Positions 35,729 to 44,230 of a DNA stretch of 64,000 nt are shown here, piece by piece. Origin of the DNA: Planctomycetales bacterium (GTDB lineage: Bacteria > Planctomycetota > Planctomycetia > Planctomycetales > Planctomycetaceae); contig JAPLOA010000095.1 in assembly GCA_026400835.1 (NCBI GenBank), positions 62,001 through 126,000 on the forward strand, read 5' to 3'. A program made the translations under genes and the position numbers. Below the pieces are notes generated by a model. It searched no databases. It saw only the letters and a list, made by a program, of their open reading frames with translations, and was not told the origin of the DNA. The first letter of the stretch is position 1, and each line of letters starts with the position of its first letter.

Positions 35729-38071
35729 ATGTGCCTGCGATTAATAACCTGCCTGATTATCTTTCCGCTGGTGACTTCTTCCATTGTCCTGTCAGATGAC
35801 AAGGAGACAACCAGTGGCATTGATTTTTTTGAATCTCGAATCAGACCGATCCTTGTCGAACATTGCCTTGAGTGTCATTCCGGCGATTCAAAGATTCTGC
35901 GCGGCGGGCTTCGGCTGGACAGTCGGCAGGAATCTCTGAAAGGTGGCGACAGTGGACCGGCCGTCGTTCCCGGGAAGCCCGACGACAGTCTTGTCATTTC
36001 CGCAATGAAATACGATGGACTTGAAATGCCGCCCAAAGGCAAACTGCCGGACGAGGTGATCGCTGACTTCGAAATGTGGATTCGCGATGGTGCGACGGAC
36101 CCCCGAACTGAAAGTCGACCCGCCAAACTTCGCCCTGTCGACTGGAATGCAGCAAAACAACACTGGGCTTTTCAACCTCTTGCGGATCCCACGCCACCGC
36201 ACATAGCCGGGTACGAGCAACACTCTAATCCGATCGATAGATTTGTGATGCAGCGTCTGGTCGCGGAGGGATTTTCCCCCGCACCGAAGGCCGACAAGCG
36301 GACATTGATTCGTCGAGCAACTTACGATCTGATCGGACTCCCGCCAACGATTGAAGAAGTCCGTTCATTCCTTACTGATGATTCAGAAAACAGCTTTGAG
36401 AAAGTTGTTGACCGCTTGCTGGCCTCTCCGCATTACGGAGAACGTTGGGGGCGATATTGGCTTGACCTGGTTCGCTACGCAAACACCAACGGTGCCGATG
36501 AAAACCATGGCTTGCCGAACGCCTGGCGATACAGAGACTGGGTTGTGCGAATGCTCAACCGCGATCTTCCGATGAATGATTTTATCGTGCATCAACTGGC
36601 TGGAGACCTGCTTCCAACCCCTCCCGATGAAAGCTCGGCCGGAGATCTGCTGACTGCCACGGGCATGCTGGTGATTGGCCCCAAGATGCTGGCCGAACAG
36701 GACAAGGATAAAATGATCATCGATATCGTCGATGAACAGATCGATACGGTCTCACGCACGATGCTCGGATTGACCGTAGGATGTGCGCGATGTCATGATC
36801 ATAAATTCGATCCCGTCAGTACTCGTGACTACTACGCGCTGGCCGGCATTTTCTACAGCACTCAGTCGATGGCCGACCGTGCCTTCGTCTCAAAATGGAT
36901 GGAGCGTCCTCTGCCATCGATGGATATCGACATGCGCAGGAAGGCGCATCAGCCTTTGATCGATCAGGCGCGCGCTGAGTTTGAACGACTTAAGTCAGAA
37001 CTTAAGGATGAGAATGCAGAACCAGTCAGGAAGCAGAAAGAAGCCCTCGAAAAGCTGGAAAAGGAAATGCCACAGTTCGAGATGGTGATGTCGGTGCTGG
37101 ACGCGCAGCCAAAGAATCTTCCGGTACATATCCGTGGTAATCATCTGGCTCCTGGACCTGAGCCAGTTCCTCGAGCGATGCCTTCGATTCTGACTGAAGT
37201 CCACGCTGCGCCCTCAATAGAAACGCTGCGCAGTGGTCGCCTCGAGCTGGCGAACTGGCTCGTATCGCCTGATCATCCGCTGACAACGCGCGTGCTGATC
37301 AATCGAGTCTGGATGTGGCATTTCGGAAAACCGCTGATGCGAAGTCCGTCCAATTTTGGACTGCAAAGCGAACTACCATCACATCCGGAACTTCTGGACT
37401 GGCTGGCGCGGGAGCTTATTCGCAGAAAATGGTCGTTAAAGGAAATGCACAAGTTGATCCTGTTGTCAGACACCTGGCAGATGTCCAGCCGGGCCTCTGG
37501 CACTGATGAAGAACGGGATCCCGACAATCGACTTCTCCGGCGACAGAACAGGCGAAGACTTGAGGCAGAACCTGTTCGGGACTCTCTTCTGTTTGCAGGG
37601 GGTGAACTGGATCTTACTCAGGGAAATATTGCTCCCAACACGGAAGCGAAGCGACGTGCCATTTACCTTCCGATTGACCGCAGCGCGTTGTACGAAATGT
37701 TTTCGACATTTGATTATGTGGAGACGGCCAATCATATCGAACAGCGACCTGCCACCACGGTGCCTCAACAAGCTCTGTTTATCATGAACAGTTCACTTGT
37801 CTATCAGCAGTCCGCAAATATGGCCGCCATTATCGTGGAGGAGACTTCATCCGAGTCACCGGAAGGGCAGCGAAGAATGATTAAAATGGCATTCGAACGA
37901 CTTTATTCGCGGCTTCCGACAGATGCAGAAGTTGTACGATCAGAGCAATTCCTGAGTGACGCTGATCAACAACTTTCGCGCATCGCTGATCCCGTCGCTC
38001 GAAAGCATCAGGCCTTCGCAGGACTTTGCCGTTCATTGATGGCTGGGAATGAGTTCCTGTTTGTGGATTGA
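35729..38071 (+). CDS. Planctomycete cytochrome C / DUF1549 / DUF1553 protein (PSCyt1-PSD1)
   Basis: 780 residues with a signal peptide (about 1-22). PSCyt1 domain: EHCLECHSGDSKILRGGLRLDS (CxxCH) and VVPGKPDDSLV. DUF1549 follows with RRATYDLIGLPPTIEEV, YGERWGRYWLDLVRYA and VGCARCHDHKFDPVS (second CxxCH). A coiled-coil-like charged segment (about 415-450) precedes DUF1553 with LTTRVLINRVWMWHFG, LHKLILLSDTWQMSS-like and NEFLFVD at the end. Exported heme-motif protein of unknown substrate. It is paired with a DUF1501 gene 74 bases downstream, the most common partner. Unlike the 14.1 kb gene it has its cytochrome domain fused at the N-terminus. Confidence 0.92.
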   Translation: MCLRLITCLIIFPLVTSSIVLSDDKETTSGIDFFESRIRPILVEHCLECHSGDSKILRGGLRLDSRQESLKGGDSGPAVVPGKPDDSLVISAMKYDGLEMPPKGKLPDEVIADFEMWIRDGATDPRTESRPAKLRPVDWNAAKQHWAFQPLADPTPPHIAGYEQHSNPIDRFVMQRLVAEGFSPAPKADKRTLIRRATYDLIGLPPTIEEVRSFLTDDSENSFEKVVDRLLASPHYGERWGRYWLDLVRYANTNGADENHGLPNAWRYRDWVVRMLNRDLPMNDFIVHQLAGDLLPTPPDESSAGDLLTATGMLVIGPKMLAEQDKDKMIIDIVDEQIDTVSRTMLGLTVGCARCHDHKFDPVSTRDYYALAGIFYSTQSMADRAFVSKWMERPLPSMDIDMRRKAHQPLIDQARAEFERLKSELKDENAEPVRKQKEALEKLEKEMPQFEMVMSVLDAQPKNLPVHIRGNHLAPGPEPVPRAMPSILTEVHAAPSIETLRSGRLELANWLVSPDHPLTTRVLINRVWMWHFGKPLMRSPSNFGLQSELPSHPELLDWLARELIRRKWSLKEMHKLILLSDTWQMSSRASGTDEERDPDNRLLRRQNRRRLEAEPVRDSLLFAGGELDLTQGNIAPNTEAKRRAIYLPIDRSALYEMFSTFDYVETANHIEQRPATTVPQQALFIMNSSLVYQQSANMAAIIVEETSSESPEGQRRMIKMAFERLYSRLPTDAEVVRSEQFLSDADQQLSRIADPVARKHQAFAGLCRSLMAGNEFLFVD

Positions 38072-38145
38072 CCGACAGTGGCAAAAGTCCGCTTTGACAT
38101 ATCGCCGGACAAAAATTATCGACGCCAGTCAGCAGGTAAAGAGCA

Positions 38146-39570
38146 ATGAACAGACGACAACTTTTGCATCGATGTGGAGCTGGATTCGGAGCGCTGGCTC
38201 TTTCCGACATGATCGCTCGCAGCGGTTTGTGTGCCGGAGAGTCTGCTGCGGATGCGCGAGGAACAATGGCCAGCAATCCGCTGGCCTCAAGGGCACCGCA
38301 CTTTCCAGCGCGAGCAAAGCGTGTGATTTTTTTGTTTATGCATGGCGGGCCGTCACACGTTGATACGTTTGACTATAAGCCCGAGCTGATTAAACATCAC
38401 GGGCAACCTTTGCCCTTCGAAAAACCGCGCATCCAGTTTGCTCAAACGGGCAATCTTCTGCGCAGTCCGTGGAAGTTTCGCCGGTATGGCCAATGCGGAG
38501 CATGGGTCAGCGATCTTTTCCCTCACGTCGGTCGCTGCGTTGATGACATCACATTCATCAGGAGCATCCATGGCTCCAATGAAGCTCACGGCGGTGCGTT
38601 GCTCAAGATGCATACGGGATCCGACACTTTTGTCCGGCCCAGTATGGGCGCATGGATCAGCTATGGCCTTGGCAGTGAAAACGAAAGTCTGCCCAGCTTC
38701 ATAACGATCAGTCCAACGCTGGGTCACGGTGGAGTCAGAAATTTTGGCTCGGCATTTCTGCCGCCAATTCATCAGGCCACGCGGATTGGGTCAGCAAAGA
38801 AGCGAAAAGCAGAGGAAGACTCTATCGTCCCAAATCTAACGAACCCTGACATTCCGGCGGAACTCCAGGCCCTTCAACTCAACTTTGCCACAGATCTGGA
38901 TCAACTAAAGAGACCAGCTCCTCATTCAATGGCTGATGCAGATCTGGATGCGCGCATCGAATCCTTTGAGCTGGCGTTTCGGATGCAGACCGAAGCCCCT
39001 GAAGTCCTGGAAATTGACAGCGAGAGTGAGTCGACTTTGAAGCTCTATGGTATCGACGGAGGTCCGACCGACAGCTTTGGACGCCAGTGTTTGCTTGCAC
39101 GCCGACTGTCCGAATCCGGAGTGCGTTTTGTACAATCGTCCCACGCTTATTGGGATCAACATTCCGACTTGAAAGAACAACACGGTACGTTGGCGGAGCA
39201 AGTTGATCGTCCGATTGCGGGCCTGCTGACTGATCTTAAACAGCGAGGTTTGCTGGATGAAACACTCTTGATCTGGGGTGCTGAGTTTGGCCGAACTCCC
39301 ACTGCGCAGGGCGATAATGGCCGCGATCACAATCCTCACGCATTCACATACTGGATGGCGGGAGGCGGAGTCAAAGCCGGATTCAGCCATGGTGAATCAG
39401 ATGAGTTCGGCTTTTATTCGACAAAGGACAAAGTTCATGTTCATGATCTCCACGCCACTATTCTGCATCTGCTCGGATTGGATCACGAGCGACTCACATA
39501 TCGATACGGTGGAAGAGATTTTCGACTGACAGATGTTGAGGGATCGGTCGTAGATCAGATCTTTGCGTAA
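38146..39570 (+). CDS. DUF1501 protein, Tat-exported (second copy)
   Basis: 474 residues. Tat signal [20 protein letters not shown] (RR at 3-4). Body: [22 protein letters not shown], then [22 protein letters not shown], then [22 protein letters not shown] and [22 protein letters not shown]. The His/Asp-rich motifs match metal stations of the alkaline phosphatase/sulfatase fold. It forms a two-gene unit with the preceding PSCyt1-DUF1549-DUF1553 gene. Compared with the 10 kb copy, its C-terminal HDLHATILH motif is complete. Confidence 0.93.
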   Translation: MNRRQLLHRCGAGFGALALSDMIARSGLCAGESAADARGTMASNPLASRAPHFPARAKRVIFLFMHGGPSHVDTFDYKPELIKHHGQPLPFEKPRIQFAQTGNLLRSPWKFRRYGQCGAWVSDLFPHVGRCVDDITFIRSIHGSNEAHGGALLKMHTGSDTFVRPSMGAWISYGLGSENESLPSFITISPTLGHGGVRNFGSAFLPPIHQATRIGSAKKRKAEEDSIVPNLTNPDIPAELQALQLNFATDLDQLKRPAPHSMADADLDARIESFELAFRMQTEAPEVLEIDSESESTLKLYGIDGGPTDSFGRQCLLARRLSESGVRFVQSSHAYWDQHSDLKEQHGTLAEQVDRPIAGLLTDLKQRGLLDETLLIWGAEFGRTPTAQGDNGRDHNPHAFTYWMAGGGVKAGFSHGESDEFGFYSTKDKVHVHDLHATILHLLGLDHERLTYRYGGRDFRLTDVEGSVVDQIFA

Positions 39571-40368
39571 CCACAAGAAGAGCGGGCATCAAGACTTCAG
39601 GCCAATCACAGCCAGTGGGGCGAATATCCATGTTGGAGTAAACTGCTCAGCATTTGGTTCTGAAGTGGTGGATGCAGGAAGTACCGCGACCAGACACTTC
39701 ACAATGTGATGCAGGAACTCAGTATCCCAGAAGCCGTGGCGGCCTGCTCCTGGTGCGCTCGACCTGCACAGTGAGTGACATTGGCACCTCGACCCAGAAA
39801 CTTTCCCTGACTGTAACACGTTCCTGAGACTGGGCTTAGGGGCGACGACAAAAGTATGACGGAATAAAAGCAGGATTCGTCGCAATTTTTGTGTCGATAT
39901 CGTATAGACTTGTACAAGGCAATTTGTGAAACGCCGCTGATTTGATCAGTGTGATCGCGATCGGAAGAAGAGTCTTCCACTCCACGGTCGCTTTAGAACT
40001 TCGGAACACTCACTCATTCGAGAAGAGCGTTCCTGCTGAACTCATGTTTCAGACAATCGAGTTCAACAAAGGTAAATCTTTACGCCTTGGACCTCAAAGG
40101 TCCCGTAACAGTAGTTTGAGCCCATTCAGTTTCAGACAACTCATGTTGTTTGCCTGAATTTCCCAACTTCAAGTGACGCGACCCGAGTGCTGTTCCTGTC
40201 GCACGACCAAGCCCTCCATGAACCGACGGCAGTCTTTTTTAGAGTTTTTGATCGATCTGCAACTGCCCAGCAACTTAAGTCAGGGCAATTGGTTTGCGTA
40301 GCAGATCAGCTATTAACTTCAGTGGCCAATGCCACTCAATCGCTCCAAACTGGGGCTGGATGATTTGA
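39571..40368. other. Long intergenic region, possible gene remnant on the minus strand
   Basis: About 800 bases without a convincing intact gene. Minus strand 39589-39885 encodes a stretch with GAGRHGFWDTEFLHHIVKCL, reminiscent of the C-terminal GHGFW region of alpha/beta hydrolases, but with no start context or upstream domain; a decayed gene is possible. The right end (about 40200-40368) should hold the promoter and leader of the RRM gene. Confidence 0.45.
40321..40336 (+). promoter_or_regulatory. Perfect hairpin in the leader of the RRM gene
   Basis: AGTGGC-CAAT-GCCACT is a perfect 6-bp stem with a 4-base loop, 33 bases before the start codon. It could be an operator or an RNA element for autoregulation by the RNA-binding product. 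Confidence 0.4.
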
Positions 40369-40674
40369 ATGACAACAATATTTGTTGGCAATTTGTCGTT
40401 TCAGGCGACTGAAAGTGAAATTGAGCGAATGTTCGCACGATATGGTCGAGTCTCCTCCGTCAGGATGGCCACCGACCGAGGCACTGGCTCCCCCCGAGGA
40501 TTTGCCTTTGTGCAGATGCCCGGAATGGACGATGCGGAAGAAGCGATTGCCCGCCTCAATGGCCAATCAATCTGCGGACGATCGATTACCGTGAACGAAG
40601 CCCATGCCAGGAGTGGTTCCGAGCCGGCCAGACCGGCCCTTGGTCGCCGATCGGCTTTGCTCGATTCGCTGTAG
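40369..40674 (+). CDS. Small RNA-recognition-motif (RRM) protein
   Basis: 101 residues: a single RRM with RNP2 (IFVGNLSF, 4-11) and RNP1 (RGFAFVQM, about 43-50), and a short Arg/Ser/Ala-rich tail. Bacterial RRM proteins of this type bind single-stranded RNA and are often cold-induced; in cyanobacteria they affect mRNA localisation and stability. It is encoded alone after a long gap and 67 bases upstream of a small basic-protein gene that may share its transcript. Start context is weak (CTGGA upstream). Confidence 0.9.
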   Translation: MTTIFVGNLSFQATESEIERMFARYGRVSSVRMATDRGTGSPRGFAFVQMPGMDDAEEAIARLNGQSICGRSITVNEAHARSGSEPARPALGRRSALLDSL

Positions 40675-40741
40675 CAATTCGTTCCCTCAAGTCGAAGCCC
40701 TCGAATTCACAACACGTTAAGTCCTCTTAAGGAGCATACTA

Positions 40742-41017
40742 ATGGTCAAAGTTACCGCAACAGCCTTCTCAAGGCTGAAACGAAAACTTCGTCGGCAGCC
40801 GGAAGGAATTGCCGTACGGATTACGATGGAGAATGGCCATGTCGAGTTTCGTCCGGACAAAGAGCAAAAGGGCGATGTTGTGTTTGCTCATCGAGGACAA
40901 TCAGTGCTGCTCGTAGGAACTGAAACGGCAGAAAAGATCGCCCGAAAAACTCTGGATGTCGTCAAGACAGCCGATGGGAATCGCCTGCGATTTATCCGCT
41001 CGATCCAAGGCGTTTGA
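40742..41017 (+). CDS. Small basic protein of unknown function
   Basis: 91 residues. It begins MVKVTATAFSRLKRKLRRQPEGIAVRI, which resembles the opening of HesB/IscA-type proteins (V-T-x-x-A...L) and the following VRI strand, but there is no cysteine at all, so Fe-S binding is excluded. Composition is rich in Lys/Arg at the N-terminus. A strong AAGGAG ribosome site (40729-40734) lies 7 bases before the ATG, which indicates a well-translated gene. It follows the RRM gene in the same direction. Confidence 0.75.
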   Translation: MVKVTATAFSRLKRKLRRQPEGIAVRITMENGHVEFRPDKEQKGDVVFAHRGQSVLLVGTETAEKIARKTLDVVKTADGNRLRFIRSIQGV

Positions 41018-41162
41018 GCGAAAAGGTTGTCCAAAAATCTCAGTGGAAGAGCTTGCGAAGCCCCTCGAGACTATCAATCAACCTGAGACTGTCTTTTGAT
41101 CCGAGAAGTCGTCCCCACGACCGATCAAGCCGAATCCTGAAGAGCAGGGCACGCCTGATCGG

Positions 41163-42164
41163 TCAGTGCGAGTAAATGCGATTCAGGGCCCGCACCGCAT
41201 CCATGACATGCCCAGGGGCACCAAAGCCGATGATTGCTGAATGAATAGCCGGGTGGGACAGCGCGAACTCAATCGATTGTTCCAGAAGGGTCGCCCCACC
41301 GAGAAGTCCCGCCCCGCTCACACCGTCTTCCAGACACGCCGCACGGTCCAGATCTCTGCGATACAAATCCAGCGGGAAATAGGGCGTTTTCAGAGTGTGA
41401 TTGCTGGGTGGCTGCCGCAGCAATGCACCACCCGCGAAGACTCGAATTGCAAAACAGCCCATGCCGGCCGAACGACAGTCTTCCAAAATATTCCCGTAAT
41501 CTTGCTCCACGAAATCGTTAGCAACCTGGCGGCCAGCACTTGGATTAAACAGATTATACGGCAGTTGGATGGTGTCAAACTCGCTGGTGTTCACGACAGC
41601 TCGCATCTGCTCCGGCGCCCCTGTCCCCGCTAAGCCGAGAAAGTCGGCTTTCCCCTCGACCCGGACAGATTTCAAGGCATCAAGTATTCCACCGGAATCA
41701 AGCACATCCGCTATCCCGACAGAACTCGGCTGGTCATTTCGCCGAACCGTTACGCCATTATGCAATTGCAGCAGGCTGACTTTGGGAACCTGAAGTCTTT
41801 GCAGACTAGCCTCCACGCTGAACCGAACTTGATCCGCAAAAGATAGGGAAGAGTTGAAATCGATTCTGACCTTGGTCGCCACATGGAACTCACGGGACAC
41901 TTCGATCGGCAGCATTGCAAGCACTCGACCAATGCTTCTCTCTGATGAACCATTCCCGTAACTGGCCGCCGTATCGATCCAGTTTATGCCCGAATCGTAA
42001 AGTGTCTTAAGCGTCTCAGACTGTGATTCAAGATTGTGACCCGTCATCAGCCCCGACACAGGACCAGCACCGAACGCCAAACAGGAAACCTGCAGCCCGG
42101 TTCTGCCAAGCACTCGGTGAGGAACTCGGGAGGAGCGGCCAGATTCCTCAATTGCCCCCGACAT
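41163..42164 (-). CDS. Aldo/keto reductase
   Basis: 333 residues. The TIM-barrel reductase family is shown by RVLGRTGLQVSCLAFGAG and the catalytic tetrad: D64 and Y69 in WIDTAASYGNG, K98 in VATKVR and H135 in LLQLHNG. NADPH-binding residues are expected at SAIIGFG near the C-terminus. Substrates are probably aldehydes or sugar ketones and cannot be narrowed from sequence. The gene is divergent from nusA across a 422-base region and is not part of an obvious operon. Confidence 0.9.
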   Translation of the reverse strand: MSGAIEESGRSSRVPHRVLGRTGLQVSCLAFGAGPVSGLMTGHNLESQSETLKTLYDSGINWIDTAASYGNGSSERSIGRVLAMLPIEVSREFHVATKVRIDFNSSLSFADQVRFSVEASLQRLQVPKVSLLQLHNGVTVRRNDQPSSVGIADVLDSGGILDALKSVRVEGKADFLGLAGTGAPEQMRAVVNTSEFDTIQLPYNLFNPSAGRQVANDFVEQDYGNILEDCRSAGMGCFAIRVFAGGALLRQPPSNHTLKTPYFPLDLYRRDLDRAACLEDGVSGAGLLGGATLLEQSIEFALSHPAIHSAIIGFGAPGHVMDAVRALNRIYSH

Positions 42165-42500
42165 AGAAAGTCTCCGCCGCGTGACTCAGGAAACGAACAG
42201 CAAAGGGAAAGAAAACACCCTTGTCGGAGAACCGGCCATTCAAAGGGGCCTCAATGCTTGACAGTCTTTGCAAATGCCAGTAATTTCCCGACAGAACCTT
42301 GGAAAAATAGCGTGACGGTGGGCACTTTTCCGGCTGACATGCGTTTTTTTGGGGAAGTTTGCTGTTTGTAAGATCCTGAACCGCCTTCAAGGAACCTGAA
42401 ATGGACAAGATGTAGATCTTACTCCATTTCCCCGTTTTCCATAGAGCTTTGCTAAGTGATTCGTTCACTGAGCGGTGGTCGATGGGCAGCGGAAAGGTGT

Positions 42501-42520
42501 TCGACAGAATTTTCTGTCGA
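42501..42520 (+). promoter_or_regulatory. First hairpin of the nusA leader
   Basis: TCGACAGA (42501-42508) pairs perfectly with TCTGTCGA (42513-42520) around an ATTT loop. It sits 5 bases before the terminator-like stem and could compete with or modulate it. Confidence 0.6.
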
Positions 42521-42525
42521 CTTTG

Positions 42526-42556
42526 AAAAGTGGGACATTGCTCCCGCTTTTTTTTT
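42526..42556 (+). terminator. Terminator-like structure in the nusA leader
   Basis: GTGGGA (42530-42535) pairs with TCCCGC (42542-42547), one G-U pair, extendable by an AAAA/TTTT pairing, and runs into nine Ts (42548-42556). There is no plus-strand gene upstream for it to terminate, so it most likely attenuates nusA transcription. Confidence 0.7.
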
Positions 42557-42586
42557 ACCCCGCACAGCACAACCAGACACCCAGTC

Positions 42587-43906
42587 ATGAACGGCACGGA
42601 AATCCTTAGAATTGTCGACGCGATTCACCGCGACAAGGCGATTGACGCTGAAATCGTGTTTGAAGGGATCGAACAGGCAATCTTGTCGGCAGCTCGGAAG
42701 CATTTCTCCGAGGAAGAGCAGCTTGAAGTTCGCATCGATCGAGAATCTGGTGAGCCAGCTTTGATCTGCGACGGACGGATGCTTGATCCTGAGTTGCTTG
42801 GAGACCTTCTGGGCCGAATTTCTGCTCAGACTGCCAAACAGGTGATGATTCAAAAGATCCGCGAGGCGGAAAGAGATACGCTCTACGAAGAGTACCTTGA
42901 GCTTCGTAGTCAACTGATTTCAGGCCAGGTAACTCGCGTTGACCGCGGGACTGTGATCGTCAGTCTTGGCAAGGTCGAAGCGATTCTTCCTCGCAGCGAG
43001 CAGATCCGAAAAGAGAACTACCGGACCGGCGATCGAGTCCGGGCGATTGTTCTCGATGTGCGAAAAGCGGGGTCTCGCGTAAGAGTGATTTTGTCTCGCA
43101 CGCACGCTGATTTTGTCCGTCGACTCTTTGAAGTCGAGATACCAGAAGTAAACGACCGCGTCATTGAAGTCCGCTCGATCGCCCGTGAAGCAGGCAATCG
43201 GTCAAAAGTGGCTGTAAGCTGTGGCGACGCGTCTATTGATTGTGTTGGTGCCTGCGTTGGTGTCCGCGGTGCTCGAATTCGGGGAATCGTTGAGGAATTG
43301 GCTGGTGAGCGAATTGATATTGTTCGCTGGAACGATTCGCTCTCCATTCTGGTTCCGAATGCTTTGCAACCGGCGGAGGTGGAAGACGTGATCCTTTGCC
43401 CAATGCTTGGCAAAGTGATTGTCTTGGTTCGAGAGGATCAGTTGTCACTGGCCATTGGCAAATTTGGCCAGAACGTGAGGCTTGCCTCCAAACTGGTCGG
43501 GTGGGACATCAATGTAATGACTCAGGATCTTTTGGATCAGCAGCTTGATAAGTCCATTGAAGCATTTTGTGTGATCCCGGAAGTTACGGCGGAACTTGCG
43601 GAGAACCTGGTGTCTCAAGGGTTCTTTACTTTTGATGACTTGTCAGTGATCGAACCCGATCAATTGGCGGAAATTGGTGGACTTTCCGACGAAGACTGCG
43701 ACAAGATCGTGGAATACGCCGACAGGGAGAGTCAGCGCCTTGAGGCAGAGGAGAAAATTGCTGCGGAACTAAAGAAACAGTCAGCAGTTCAGGGAGAAGC
43801 CCCAAAACCAAAGGTGGCTCCTCCTGTTGCGGAGGCTGCCATACAGGAGCCGGAAACTGTACCTCCTGAGGTAATTGTCGATTCTTCGGCCGCGGTAGAA
43901 GAGTAA
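42587..43906 (+). CDS. nusA: Transcription termination/antitermination factor NusA
   Basis: 439 residues. N-terminal RNA-polymerase-binding domain (about 1-125, starts [28 protein letters not shown]), S1 domain (about 130-200, [23 protein letters not shown]), two KH domains (about 200-345, with [15 protein letters not shown] and [16 protein letters not shown]) and a helix-hairpin-helix C-region ([29 protein letters not shown]). The tail (400-439) is Pro/Glu/Val-rich and specific to this lineage. NusA modulates pausing and termination and couples to translation. It leads the nusA-infB-rbfA order seen across bacteria. The leader carries a terminator-like hairpin, which fits autoregulation. Confidence 0.97.
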   Translation: MNGTEILRIVDAIHRDKAIDAEIVFEGIEQAILSAARKHFSEEEQLEVRIDRESGEPALICDGRMLDPELLGDLLGRISAQTAKQVMIQKIREAERDTLYEEYLELRSQLISGQVTRVDRGTVIVSLGKVEAILPRSEQIRKENYRTGDRVRAIVLDVRKAGSRVRVILSRTHADFVRRLFEVEIPEVNDRVIEVRSIAREAGNRSKVAVSCGDASIDCVGACVGVRGARIRGIVEELAGERIDIVRWNDSLSILVPNALQPAEVEDVILCPMLGKVIVLVREDQLSLAIGKFGQNVRLASKLVGWDINVMTQDLLDQQLDKSIEAFCVIPEVTAELAENLVSQGFFTFDDLSVIEPDQLAEIGGLSDEDCDKIVEYADRESQRLEAEEKIAAELKKQSAVQGEAPKPKVAPPVAEAAIQEPETVPPEVIVDSSAAVEE

Positions 43907-43924
43907 TGATGGAATAACGACTGC

Positions 43925-43953
43925 GGTCGCAACATACGGAGCGACCATTTTTT
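43925..43953 (+). terminator. Weak intrinsic terminator between nusA and infB
   Basis: GGTCGC (43925-43930) pairs with GCGACC (43941-43946) with a 10-base loop, followed by ATTTTTT. It may reduce read-through into infB, which has its own 324-base leader. Confidence 0.55.
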
Positions 43954-44230
43954 GCCTTGATCTTCGCAACGCCGGGGCGGATGTCAAAAAACAGAGGAGT
44001 CACGGTCTTCAGTAACTGAACTTGTTTATCGTCAATATCGTGTGTCTTCGTTTTTTGGCTGTGATCGGCATTCGCCGGAAACTGGTCGAAACTGGGTAGT
44101 CAGTAGGTGACTGCCAAGAGACTGCAAACGAGTCTTCTCAGTTTTCTTCCAGTCGTTGTTTGAGGTTCTGTGCCGCTGGTATGCCGGAGTGTTTCTGGAA
44201 CCATACCTTGTCGGCCTAAGGGGTTATGTT

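Larger units (their letters stand above)
42165..42586 (+). other. Divergent region and long nusA leader
   Basis: 422 bases with no coding sequence. The right part (about 42480-42586) holds two tandem hairpins, listed separately, the second being a terminator-like structure 30 bases before the nusA start. A T-run at 42345-42351 has no convincing stem. A rimP gene, often upstream of nusA, is not present here. Confidence 0.6.
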
